From an uncultured Flavobacteriaceae bacterium (GTDB lineage: Bacteria; Bacteroidota; Bacteroidia; Flavobacteriales; Flavobacteriaceae), in contig CANNAC010000004.1 of assembly GCA_947502495.1 (NCBI GenBank), positions 186,001-250,000 of the forward strand: 64,000 bases of DNA. The letters run 5' to 3'. The stretch's first letter is position 1, and each line of letters begins with the position of its first letter. Positions 26,994 to 35,212 of the stretch are shown piece after piece. Below the pieces are notes generated by a model. The model was not told the DNA's origin. It saw only the letters and a program-made list of their open reading frames with translations, and searched no databases. The translations under genes and the position numbers were made by a program.

Positions 26994-27539
26994 ATGACAA
27001 ATAACGCATTAGAAAAACTTCGATTTCCGATTGGGCCATTTAGTTGTCCAAAGAATATAACACCGCAACATATTCAAGAATGGATTGCTGTATTAGAATA
27101 TTTCCCTAATCGATTGGAAAAACTAGTAGCTACTTTAAATGATGAACAACTAGATACTGCATATCGATTGGAAGGTTGGACAATTAGACAAGTGATTCAT
27201 CACCTTGCAGATAGTCACCATCATAGTTATATTCGTTTTAAATGGGCTTTAACTGAAGACAAACCGGTTATTAAATATTATTACGAACAACTTTGGGCCG
27301 AATTAGACGACGCTAAAACAGCGCCCATCGAAATGTCTATACTCCATCTAAAAGCAATACATGCTAAATTAGTGTATGTGCTCAAAAGTTTGAGCGATGC
27401 AGATTTAAACAAATCTTTTATACATCCAGAACATAATGAAGAAGTGCCTTTAAAAAAGAATGTTGGTATTTATGCATGGCATAGTAATCATCATTTTGCA
27501 CATATTGAGAATGTGATGACGCGTAAAGGTTGGTTGTAA
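26994..27539 (+). CDS. DinB/YfiT-type metal-dependent thiol transferase
   Basis: 181 residues from the ATG at 26994; an earlier in-frame ATG at 26973 lies inside a terminator hairpin. The sequence is a close fit to the YfiT/BstA group of the DinB four-helix bundle: LRFPIGPFSCP at the start, LEGWTIRQVIHHLADSHHHS with the first metal His, and AWHSNHHFAHIENV with the last pair. BstA proteins bind a divalent metal and, in Bacillus, transfer bacillithiol to toxic compounds. Whether this organism makes bacillithiol cannot be told here, so the thiol substrate is inferred. Confidence 0.85.
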   Translation: MTNNALEKLRFPIGPFSCPKNITPQHIQEWIAVLEYFPNRLEKLVATLNDEQLDTAYRLEGWTIRQVIHHLADSHHHSYIRFKWALTEDKPVIKYYYEQLWAELDDAKTAPIEMSILHLKAIHAKLVYVLKSLSDADLNKSFIHPEHNEEVPLKKNVGIYAWHSNHHFAHIENVMTRKGWL

Positions 27540-27626
27540 ATCGCCAGAAGTTTATAGCTTGTATCGATAGTGATGATAGCTTTCTTTATACTTCCATTTT
27601 TAGTAATTATATACGTTATAGTTTGG

Positions 27627-28562
27627 CTAGTTCTTTCTGCTAAATGTTTTTATAATGGCACTAAGGTCTTGTACTGCTTTTTCACTTTCTGCTAAATAAG
27701 TCCCTACAAAAATGTAATAACCGCCATCAGTATCAAACAATATAACTTGATACATTTCTTCTTCCGTATTCTCGTTATTTTTTGCGAAAAGCGCAAACCC
27801 TTTTAGATGGTCGATTTCAATTTCATTAATGCCTTTGCTTGTAATTACAGAATAGTTTTCTGGATAGTTTTTTAATCTAGAAATGCAAAAGATTTTTTGG
27901 TTTTCAATGGCAACTTGCGCAAATGATTTATCCGTAATTAAAGATGCCTTGTCGATGCTTTCTGTTGGAGTTTTTAAATCTCGGTTAAATAACATGCCAT
28001 TTCCTATTACCGATATAAATTGTAGAGAACCAACATTTTCATCTAAGGAATAATCTAGTGCTTCTCTCGGGTTACTTTTTAATTGTGCATCCACAATAGT
28101 TGATAAAACACTTTTCTTTATTTTTTCTCCTAATGCTAAAGAGTCTTTTAAGTAAACGCCATTTATAAGCGTACTAGACTTTTCATCTCCGTAAATTAAA
28201 ATCTGTTTTGAAAATACCATACCGTTAGCTGCTTGGTCTAATTCAATAAGTAACCCGTCAAAATCGGCTACTTTAATCTCCTTTTTAGTTTTTAATTCCA
28301 TACCTCTAGTTTTTAGCATTTCGGAATTAAAACCTTTGGAGACCTCCAAATATGGTCCCGGAATTTCCAGTATCATAATCATGGAAGTTTGGTCATTCGG
28401 GTTTTGAAAGCCTTTAAAATTATTGGAAGACACATAAGAAACAGGTGGAATCATGAAGATGTTTGTTCCTTCAATCAAGAGATGATTATCCGTTTTTTCT
28501 GTTGGTAACTCTTGTGCAAAACCAATAAATGAAATCCATAATAATAAAATAGTCTGTTTCAT
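27627..28562 (-). CDS. hypothetical secreted protein
   Basis: 311 residues from the ATG at 28562 (an ATG at 28574 adds four residues and spoils the signal peptide). MKQTILLLWISFIGFAQ is a short signal peptide. The rest has few motifs; FMIPPVSYVSSNNFKGFQN, IPGPYLEVSKGFN and a C-terminal YYIFVGTYLAESEKAVQDL are notable. A family of flavobacterial exported proteins with this layout exists, but no function is known to me. It lies 49 bases downstream of oxyR on the same strand. Confidence 0.7.
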   Translation of the reverse strand: MKQTILLLWISFIGFAQELPTEKTDNHLLIEGTNIFMIPPVSYVSSNNFKGFQNPNDQTSMIMILEIPGPYLEVSKGFNSEMLKTRGMELKTKKEIKVADFDGLLIELDQAANGMVFSKQILIYGDEKSSTLINGVYLKDSLALGEKIKKSVLSTIVDAQLKSNPREALDYSLDENVGSLQFISVIGNGMLFNRDLKTPTESIDKASLITDKSFAQVAIENQKIFCISRLKNYPENYSVITSKGINEIEIDHLKGFALFAKNNENTEEEMYQVILFDTDGGYYIFVGTYLAESEKAVQDLSAIIKTFSRKN

Positions 28563-28611
28563 TTTAGAGCGCATAGTTTTCTTTTAGTGGTATGTTAGAA
28601 TTCATACTGGT

Positions 28612-29553
28612 TTATTTTTTAGCTAACGGACTAATAATTTCTACATTTTGAAATGCAATTGCACCTCTTATAATTCCTGCAATAACATCTTGTAATGCTT
28701 CAATAATTTGCATTTTAAGTTCGCTTTTATGATATATAATACTTACTTCTCTAGCAGGAGAAGGATCATTAAAGTAACGGATGTTTTCTTTTGCCTTTTC
28801 ATGCATGTCTAAAGTGTGTAAATAGGGCAATAAAGTCATTCCTAAACCTTCGTTAGATAGTTTTATAAGGGTTTCAATGCTTCCGCTTTCTAGTTGAAAT
28901 TGATCTTCTTTATGGTCTTTAAACGTTTTACATAAATTAATAACGCCATCTCTAAAACAATGCCCATCTTCAAGTAAAAGCATATCGTCGATATCTAAAT
29001 CGCTAGTGCTAATTTTCTTGTTAGCATGTAATCTGTGGCTTTGCGGAATATATCCTACAAAAGGTTCAAAATAAAGTACGCGTTCTTTTATGTTTTCATT
29101 TAATAAAGGTGTCGCAGCAATTGCAGCATCTAAATGTCCTTCGTTAATTCTATAAATAATTTCTTCGGTGGTAAGCTCTTCAATAATAAGCTTCACTTTT
29201 GGGTATTTCTTTATAAATGATTTTAAAAACATAGGAAGTAGTGTCGGCATGACAGTAGGTATAATTCCCAATTTAAATTCACCACCAATAAACCCTTTTT
29301 GCTGATCTACAATATCTTTAATTCTATACGATTCGTTAACGATGTTTTTTGCTTGGTTTACAATCTTTTTACCAACGTTTGTAAGCTCTATTGGTTTCTT
29401 GCTTCTATCAAAAATAAGTATGTCTAATTCGCTTTCTAACTTTTGTATTTGCATACTTAATGTAGGTTGTGTAACAAAACATTTTTCGGCAGCTTTGGTG
29501 AAATTCTGGTTTTCGGCAACAGCCAGAACGTAGTATAATTGTGTAATTGTCAT
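28612..29553 (-). CDS. oxyR: hydrogen peroxide-responsive LysR-type regulator OxyR
   Basis: 313 residues from the ATG at 29553 (a start at 29562 adds three residues). The N-terminal winged helix is LYYVLAVAENQNFTKAAEKC with VTQPTLSMQIQKLE; the effector domain carries LLEDGHCFRDGVINLC near residue 195, in which the two Cys correspond to the peroxide-sensing pair of OxyR. It is divergent from dps with a 105-base shared control region, the usual OxyR arrangement. Regulation of dps by peroxide is therefore a strong inference. Confidence 0.9.
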   Translation of the reverse strand: MTITQLYYVLAVAENQNFTKAAEKCFVTQPTLSMQIQKLESELDILIFDRSKKPIELTNVGKKIVNQAKNIVNESYRIKDIVDQQKGFIGGEFKLGIIPTVMPTLLPMFLKSFIKKYPKVKLIIEELTTEEIIYRINEGHLDAAIAATPLLNENIKERVLYFEPFVGYIPQSHRLHANKKISTSDLDIDDMLLLEDGHCFRDGVINLCKTFKDHKEDQFQLESGSIETLIKLSNEGLGMTLLPYLHTLDMHEKAKENIRYFNDPSPAREVSIIYHKSELKMQIIEALQDVIAGIIRGAIAFQNVEIISPLAKK

Positions 29554-29571
29554 GAGTATCAATTTAGACTA

Positions 29572-29579
29572 TAAAAATA
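29572..29579 (-). promoter_or_regulatory. possible -7 element of oxyR
   Basis: TAAAAATA on the plus strand reads TATTTTTA on the minus strand, 19 bases before the oxyR ATG. CTAT words at 29569-29572 and 29585-29588 lie nearby and could be OxyR half sites, but their spacing does not fit the E. coli site. Confidence 0.35.
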
Positions 29580-29624
29580 TAAAAACTATCAATAAAACTT
29601 ATGATTAAAATCGTTAATAATAGA

Positions 29625-29632
29625 ATAAATTT
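29625..29632 (+). promoter_or_regulatory. -7 element of dps
   Basis: TAAATTTG, an exact TAnnTTTG, 27 bases before the dps ATG. No consensus TTG is at -33, which fits a promoter that needs an activator such as OxyR. Confidence 0.5.
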
Positions 29633-29658
29633 GTGGAACAAATAAAATCAGAATAGTT

Positions 29659-30138
29659 ATGACACTAAATAGTATAGGATTAGACTCAAAAATCACGAAA
29701 GAATTAGCACAAGATTTAAATGGTTTGTTAGCTAATTTTCAAACCTATTATCAAAATTTAAGAGGTATACATTGGAATATTAAAGGACGTGGGTTTTTTG
29801 ATCTTCATGTAAAATTTGAAGAATTATACACAGACGCAAATATGAAAGTAGATGAAATTGCAGAGCGTATTTTGACTTTAGGCGAAACACCGTTGCATAC
29901 TTTTGAAGATTATAATAAACATGCTAAAGTTCCTGTTGGGAAAAATATATCTCAAGATACGAAAGCAGTACAATTAATTGTAGATTCTTTAGGGGAATTA
30001 TTACAAATAGAGCGCGCTATTTTAAATAAATCTGGCGATGCTAATGATGAAGGAACTAACGCTATGATGGGTGGTTTTATTGCAGAACAAGAAAAAACAG
30101 TATGGATGATGAAAGCTTGGTTGAATGAAACCGTCTAA
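29659..30138 (+). CDS. dps: Dps/ferritin-like DNA-protecting protein
   Basis: 159 residues. The ferroxidase motif is complete: NLRGIHWNIKGRGFFDLH followed by KFEELYTDANMKVDEIAERI. Family knowledge: dodecameric shell that oxidises Fe(II) with peroxide and stores it, protecting DNA. The N-terminus lacks a lysine-rich DNA-binding tail, so direct DNA binding is uncertain. Divergent from oxyR; followed by a strong terminator. Confidence 0.93.
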   Translation: MTLNSIGLDSKITKELAQDLNGLLANFQTYYQNLRGIHWNIKGRGFFDLHVKFEELYTDANMKVDEIAERILTLGETPLHTFEDYNKHAKVPVGKNISQDTKAVQLIVDSLGELLQIERAILNKSGDANDEGTNAMMGGFIAEQEKTVWMMKAWLNETV

Positions 30139-30180
30139 GCTAATAGTTATTCCCTAAATAACTAATTGATAGTTAGTGAG

Positions 30181-30217
30181 AAAGCCGCGAAAACATTGTG
30201 TTTCGTGGCTTTTTATT
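30181..30217 (+). terminator. Rho-independent terminator after dps
   Basis: A 12-pair stem AAAGCCGCGAAA/TTTCGTGGCTTT (one G-U) with an eight-base loop and a T-rich tail. Confidence 0.85.
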
Positions 30218-30234
30218 TTATACGAATTTAAGTC

Positions 30235-30690
30235 TTAAATACGAATCGTAATATGTAAATCTTCTTTTTCTTTAACAACAAGTTTGGCAGCCTCAAAAGT
30301 TGGTGGTCCATAAAGAACAGGATTATTAGACATGCCATAGTTTTCTTTAGGCATTCCGTTTAGTTCAAAATCCATTTGTTTGTTATCATTCTCATCATGC
30401 ACACACATAATAGCATATGCACCAGGAGCTACATTTTTATAGATAACGGTTACCGTGTTTCCCGTAATAGTGGTTGCTGCGGATTGAATTCCTTCTTTTC
30501 CTTTCATAAAAGTAGTTTCATCATGTAAGGATGCTAATATTTTTCCGTTCGTGTTTCTAATGTTTTCTACAGTAACCGTAATGGTGTTTCCTGTAGTTTT
30601 GTTTTGTGCTTGACTACTAAAAGCAGATGCCATAAATAGCGCAATTAGTACTATAGATTTACTTACCGATTTTAATTTGTTGTTTTTCAT
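30235..30690 (-). CDS. DUF2141 secreted protein
   Basis: 151 residues from the ATG at 30690; an ATG at 30702 is also in frame. A long signal peptide ends at AFSSQAQ. The domain shows the DUF2141 pattern: ITVTVENIRNTNGKILASLH, VIYKNVAPGAYAIMCVHDEN, DNKQMDFELNGMPKENYGMS and a final beta strand. These are periplasmic or surface beta-sandwich proteins of unknown role. It is convergent with dps across the terminator. Confidence 0.85.
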   Translation of the reverse strand: MKNNKLKSVSKSIVLIALFMASAFSSQAQNKTTGNTITVTVENIRNTNGKILASLHDETTFMKGKEGIQSAATTITGNTVTVIYKNVAPGAYAIMCVHDENDNKQMDFELNGMPKENYGMSNNPVLYGPPTFEAAKLVVKEKEDLHITIRI

Positions 30691-30860
30691 TGAAAAGATC
30701 ATGGTGTATGTTTTTATTGGTTACCATGTAAAGATGCTGTAAATATGAAGGGCTTCTAAAAAAGGTTTACCGAGATGTAGATTAATGCCGATGAATTGTA
30801 TTATAAAACTTAAATGCCATAAATTGCAGCGTTTAAAAATTAAAATTTTCAAATAGTTTT

Positions 30861-31478
30861 ATGTTTTATATCATCGATATTTTAGGAACCATTGCTTTTG
30901 CAATTTCTGGGGTTTTAATTGCTATGAATAAAAGGATGGACCCTTTTGGTATTCTTATTATTGCATTTGTTACTGCAGTAGGAGGAGGAACTTTACGGGA
31001 TATTCTTATTGGGCAAACACCAGTTGCTTGGATGACAGATATGACCTTTACCTATGTGATCTTAATCACTACAGTTTTGACGATACTCTTTAGAAGTAAG
31101 ATTAATTACTTAAGAACCTCGTTGTTTTTATTTGATACTATTGGTATTGGTTTGTACACGGTTGTGGGAATAGAAAAAGGACTTTCGGCAGGATTACATC
31201 CTATAATTTGTATTGCACTTGGTACTATTTCGGCTTGTTTTGGAGGAGTTATACGTGATATTTTATGTAATGAAATTCCTGTGATTTTTAGAAAAGAGAT
31301 TTATGCAACAGCTTGTATTCTTGGAGGACTTACCTATTTTTTAATACGAAAATTACCAATAGAGAATAATTTTGTTTTTGTTATTGCCGGAGTTGTAGTA
31401 ATTATAGTAAGGCTAATAGCAGTGAAATTTAAAATCAGTTTGCCTAACCTATATAAGAAGCAGTCGGAAGGTATCTAG
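30861..31478 (+). CDS. trimeric intracellular cation channel family protein
   Basis: 205 residues, seven hydrophobic helices. Two related halves each carry the glycine-rich GG-x-RD motif (VGGGTLRDILIG near residue 45 and FGGVIRDILCNEIP near residue 130), the hallmark of the bacterial TRIC/UPF0126 family. Family knowledge: homotrimeric inner-membrane channel with a K+-permeable pore per subunit, though some members have been linked to glycine transport. No partner gene is nearby. Confidence 0.88.
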   Translation: MFYIIDILGTIAFAISGVLIAMNKRMDPFGILIIAFVTAVGGGTLRDILIGQTPVAWMTDMTFTYVILITTVLTILFRSKINYLRTSLFLFDTIGIGLYTVVGIEKGLSAGLHPIICIALGTISACFGGVIRDILCNEIPVIFRKEIYATACILGGLTYFLIRKLPIENNFVFVIAGVVVIIVRLIAVKFKISLPNLYKKQSEGI

Positions 31479-31530
31479 AAATATAGTCTGTATTTGTTTC
31501 TCTCTTTGGTTAAGCCGAAGTGATTTTCTT

Positions 31531-31575
31531 TAAAAAGAAAAATTCGGAGTGTTTTAATAAAAACAGTCTCCGAAT
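31531..31575 (-). terminator. terminator between the TRIC gene and the M3 peptidase gene
   Basis: ATTCGGAG and CTCCGAAT arms (31542-31549 and 31568-31575) with an inner GTTTT/AAAAC stem form a long hairpin. Downstream on the minus strand the sequence is TTTTTCTTTTT, so it terminates the peptidase transcript best. Confidence 0.7.
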
Positions 31576-31598
31576 CTTACTTAATAATGTATCTTACT

Positions 31599-33734
31599 TT
31601 ATTCCGTAATCGGAAAACCTCTGTCTTTCATTAATGCTTCCATTTTAGCATCACGACCTCTAAACAATCGATATGCTTCCGCAGGATCCATTGCATTTCT
31701 AGGCGCAAATAAATATTTCACTAGTTTGTCTGCAGTTTCTTTATCGTAAAAACCATCAGGAGCTTCTGCAAAAGCTTCCGAAGCATCGCTAGTTAAAACA
31801 TCTGCCCACATATAACCATAATATGCTGTAGCATATCCTTCCCCAGAAAAAACATGTCCGAAGTGTGGCGTTCTATGGCGCATTGGTAATTCCTTAGGCA
31901 TTTTTAAATCGGCTAAAGTTTCTCTTTCAAAAGCATCAATATCGATATTTGTTGGATCTGCAAGATGTAATTTCATGTCTATTAAAGCAGAAGCCAAATA
32001 TTCTGTCGTCCCAAATCCTTGATTAAAGGTAGCCGCTTTTTTAATTTTTGTAACTAAGGACGCAGGAATAGGTTCTCCTGTTTTATAGTGGACTAGAAAC
32101 TTATTGATGACTTGATCTGTAGATAGCCAACGTTCTAGTAATTGCGATTGGAACTCGGTGTAATCTCTAACGCCTCCGTTTAAAGTTGGGTATTTCACGT
32201 TTGAAGAAAAGAAGTGTAATGCATGTCCGAATTCATGAAAGAAAGTAGTAGCATCATCCCACGAAACAAGTACGGCTTCTCCCGGAGCAGGTTTTACAAA
32301 GTTAGAATTGTTGGATGCAAGTACATTGGTTTCGCCTTCAAAATTAGTATAGCTTCTGTAGGTTGTAGCCCAAGCGCCAGAGCGTTTTCCTTCACGCGCA
32401 AAAGGATCTAAATACCATAATCCAATATGTTTTCCAGAATCTTTATCGGTAACTTCCCAAACGTTTACATCTTCTTGAAATACAGGAACGCTACCTTCTT
32501 TTACTGGAGTGAATTTATAGTTAAATACCTTTTCGGCAGTAAAGAATAATGCTTCCGTTAATTTATCTAATTGTAAATATTGCTTTACTTCATCACTATC
32601 CAGATCGTATTTCTTTTTTCTTACTTTTTCAGCATAAAAGCGATAATCCCAAGGTTCTATTGTAATGTTATCTCCATTGTCATTGGCAACAGTTTGCATA
32701 TCTGCAACTTCTTCTGCAACTCTACCAATTGCAGCAGGCCAAACCGCCATCATTAAATCCATAGCGTTTTCTGGCGTTTTTGCCATTCTATCTTGTAAAC
32801 GCCATTCCGCATAATTATTATATCCCATTAAAGCGACACGCTCTTTACGCAGTTTTAATATTTGTGCTATAATAGCGTTGTTGTCAAACTCGTCTCCGTT
32901 ATCTCCTCTAGAATAATAGTTTTCCCAAACCTGCTTACGCAATGCGCGATTGGTAGCGTATGTAAGAAAAGGATCCATAGAAGATCGCGTATTTGTAATC
33001 GCGTATGTACCGTCTTGTCCTTTATCTGTAGCTATTTTTGCCGCAGATTTTATAAAACCTTCCGATAAACCATCTAATTGATCTTGATTTAAATAGGTTA
33101 CATAATTCTCTTCATCGTGTAAAACGTTATCCGAAAACGTATTGTATAAAGAAGAAAGTTCTTTGTTAATGGCAGCATAACGTTCTTTTTGAGCAGGATC
33201 TAGGTTGGCGCCATTCATCTCATACTTTTTATACGTAAGATCTACAACACGTTGCTCTTGTAATTCTAATGGTGTTTCTTGCGATGCATCATAAACAGCT
33301 TTTATGCGTTGGAAAAGTTTTTCGTTTTGTGTTATTTTAGAGCTGTATTCCGATAATTTCGGCGCTAATTCGGACTGAATACTTCTAAATTCAGGCGAAG
33401 ACATATTACTACTTAAAATACCATAGTAGTTAAAAACCCTATCTAATGTTTTTCCGGAAGCTTCTAAAGCAGCAATCGTATTCGTGAAGTTTGGTGCTTC
33501 TGTATTGTTAGCTATTTTATCAATGTCTGCTAAGCTTTCGGTCATACCAAATTCTATAGCTTCTTGAATGTCTGTAACTTTCATAGTATCGAAAGCAGGA
33601 ACACCTTGATAAGGGCCAGTCCATTCTTGTGTTAATATATTTTCACTCATTTTTTTAGCATCTTGTTTTTCTTCTTGTTTGCAATTGGTAAACGTAATTA
33701 GAACGCAGACGCTTATTGCTTTTAGGTATCGCAT
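31599..33734 (-). CDS. M3-family metallopeptidase (peptidyl-dipeptidase Dcp type), lipoprotein
   Basis: 711 residues. The signal MRYLKAISVCVLITFTNC ends in a likely lipid Cys. The zinc site FFHEFGHALHFF near residue 497 is HExxH with the downstream Glu region; the C-terminal FGHVFSGEGYATAYYGYMWA, with the substrate-binding His and Tyr residues, is typical of the Dcp/oligopeptidase A group. It should cut small peptides in the periplasm or at the outer membrane. Size matches the family plus the lipoprotein leader. Confidence 0.92.
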   Translation of the reverse strand: MRYLKAISVCVLITFTNCKQEEKQDAKKMSENILTQEWTGPYQGVPAFDTMKVTDIQEAIEFGMTESLADIDKIANNTEAPNFTNTIAALEASGKTLDRVFNYYGILSSNMSSPEFRSIQSELAPKLSEYSSKITQNEKLFQRIKAVYDASQETPLELQEQRVVDLTYKKYEMNGANLDPAQKERYAAINKELSSLYNTFSDNVLHDEENYVTYLNQDQLDGLSEGFIKSAAKIATDKGQDGTYAITNTRSSMDPFLTYATNRALRKQVWENYYSRGDNGDEFDNNAIIAQILKLRKERVALMGYNNYAEWRLQDRMAKTPENAMDLMMAVWPAAIGRVAEEVADMQTVANDNGDNITIEPWDYRFYAEKVRKKKYDLDSDEVKQYLQLDKLTEALFFTAEKVFNYKFTPVKEGSVPVFQEDVNVWEVTDKDSGKHIGLWYLDPFAREGKRSGAWATTYRSYTNFEGETNVLASNNSNFVKPAPGEAVLVSWDDATTFFHEFGHALHFFSSNVKYPTLNGGVRDYTEFQSQLLERWLSTDQVINKFLVHYKTGEPIPASLVTKIKKAATFNQGFGTTEYLASALIDMKLHLADPTNIDIDAFERETLADLKMPKELPMRHRTPHFGHVFSGEGYATAYYGYMWADVLTSDASEAFAEAPDGFYDKETADKLVKYLFAPRNAMDPAEAYRLFRGRDAKMEALMKDRGFPITE

Positions 33735-33810
33735 AGGTGGTTGGGTTTTTGATTTATTTTTTTTTGTTTAAGGTTTTAAAGATACAGATTGCGCACTAGA
33801 AAACAGGTCA

Positions 33811-34518
33811 TTATTCCAGTATCTCTACCTTTTTTATATATACATTATGTAAAGGCCATTCGGCATTATCGGTTTCTTGTTGTGCAATCTCATCTACGAC
33901 ATCCATGCCGCGAATCACTTTACCAAAAATGGTATAATCGCCATCTAAATGGTAGGCGCCATCTTTTTTCTGAACAATAAAAAACTGATACGGAGAAGCC
34001 AATTTATGCGGATTTTCAATAGCGCCACTTGGCATACTTAAAACGCCTCTGTCATGTCTGTAACCGCGTTTCGTGTCTGTTGGTAATAAATATTTACCAA
34101 TTTGTTTTCGTTTGCGTTTTACTTTAGCGTCATCGGTGCTACCACCTTGAATGATAAAATTATTTACAACTCTATAAAACTGTGTGTCATCAAAATAGCC
34201 TTGTTTGGTTAAAAAGATGAAATTGGCACGATGAAATTTCGTTTTGTCAAAAAGTAAAACGTCTATTTCGCCAAATTGCGTGGTGATTCTTACTTTATCT
34301 TCTTTGTTATGCTTTTCGTATTCTAAAAAGAACTCCATAGCATTATCGTCTGTTAACAACGGGAATTCTCTTTCTGAGACGATTACAGAATCTTTTTCTG
34401 GTACTTCTTTTTCTTCGGAAGTATTTTGAACTACTTTTGAAGTGTTCTTTGTTTCCGTTTTTTTATCTTGACAATTCAGAAATAGAAAAGAAATAAAACA
34501 TAATAATACAAGTCGCAT
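33811..34518 (-). CDS. cyclophilin-type peptidyl-prolyl isomerase, lipoprotein
   Basis: 235 residues. The start MRLVLLCFISFLFLNC suggests a lipoprotein with Cys at residue 16, then a charged linker. The cyclophilin domain follows: FGEIDVLLFDKTKFHRANFI, FYRVVNNFIIQGG, the SPYQFFIVQK block and YTIFGKVIRGMDVVD. Key Arg, Phe and Gln positions are present, though the loops are shorter than in the cytoplasmic enzyme at 24534. It acts on exported proteins. The start codon is only two bases from that of the divergent Nudix gene. Confidence 0.88.
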   Translation of the reverse strand: MRLVLLCFISFLFLNCQDKKTETKNTSKVVQNTSEEKEVPEKDSVIVSEREFPLLTDDNAMEFFLEYEKHNKEDKVRITTQFGEIDVLLFDKTKFHRANFIFLTKQGYFDDTQFYRVVNNFIIQGGSTDDAKVKRKRKQIGKYLLPTDTKRGYRHDRGVLSMPSGAIENPHKLASPYQFFIVQKKDGAYHLDGDYTIFGKVIRGMDVVDEIAQQETDNAEWPLHNVYIKKVEILE

Positions 34519-34520
34519 AG

Positions 34521-35162
34521 ATGAATTTTAATCAGTTTTTAAAAGCAACATCAAAAATAAGCAATCTAGAGCTTCCGGCCGAAGCATCGCAATTTAAAAT
34601 GTCGCCTCCTTTTCGGGGAGATCTTTTACAAAAGCAACAAGGCAAAATAAAAAACGCAAAACAATCTGCAGTTTTGGCACTGTTTTATCCTGATGAAGCA
34701 CAAGAAACGAAGTTTGTTTTAATTTTACGAAAAACCTATAAAGGCGTACATTCTGCACAAGTTGGTTTTCCTGGAGGTAAAGTAGAAGTAGCCGATACCT
34801 CATTAAAACATACCGCGTTGCGCGAAACCGAAGAAGAAATAGGTGTGCCAATGCACAGTATTGAAACCCTTAAAGCATTAACGCAAGTATATATTCCGCC
34901 AAGTAATTTTTACGTGCAACCGTTTATTGGTTATAGTAACAGTACGCCTCATTTTATTAAGCAAGAAAGTGAAGTCGAAGCTATAATAGAAGTATCGCTC
35001 GCTCATTTTTTAGATGAGCAGCGCGTTATAACTAAAACGGTTTCAACGTCTTATAAGGTCGATGTTGCGGTTCCAGCTTTTCATCTTAATAATCATGTGG
35101 TTTGGGGAGCAACAGCGATGATGCTAAGTGAAATTAAAGACTTGTTAAAACTAGCCTTGTAA
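34521..35162 (+). CDS. Nudix hydrolase, CoA pyrophosphatase type
   Basis: 213 residues. The Nudix box begins GGKVEVADTSLKHTALRETE and ends EEIGVP, giving the G-x5-E-x7-REVxEExGU pattern (with D in the spacer). The upstream VLILRKTYKGVHSAQVGFPG is the NuBaA-type signature of CoA-diphosphatases such as NudL. It would hydrolyse CoA or its oxidised or acyl forms, or trim nucleoside diphosphates. Divergent from the cyclophilin gene with a two-base gap. Confidence 0.87.
   Translation: MNFNQFLKATSKISNLELPAEASQFKMSPPFRGDLLQKQQGKIKNAKQSAVLALFYPDEAQETKFVLILRKTYKGVHSAQVGFPGGKVEVADTSLKHTALRETEEEIGVPMHSIETLKALTQVYIPPSNFYVQPFIGYSNSTPHFIKQESEVEAIIEVSLAHFLDEQRVITKTVSTSYKVDVAVPAFHLNNHVVWGATAMMLSEIKDLLKLAL
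34552..34559 (-). promoter_or_regulatory. -7 element of the cyclophilin lipoprotein gene, inside the Nudix gene
   Basis: CAAAAATA on the plus strand reads TATTTTTG on the minus strand, an exact TAnnTTTG. It lies within codons 11-13 of the divergent Nudix gene, since there is no room between the two start codons. Confidence 0.4.
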
Positions 35163-35184
35163 ACGCTTAGTTTTACTACATTTG
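35157..35184 (+). promoter_or_regulatory. promoter of the PlsC-like gene
   Basis: TTG at 35157-35159 (within the last codons of the Nudix gene), a 17-base spacer and TACATTTG at 35177-35184; ATG at 35213. Full -33/-7 match. Confidence 0.65.
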
Positions 35185-35212
35185 TATTCTAATTTAATAG
35201 CAAAATATACTT

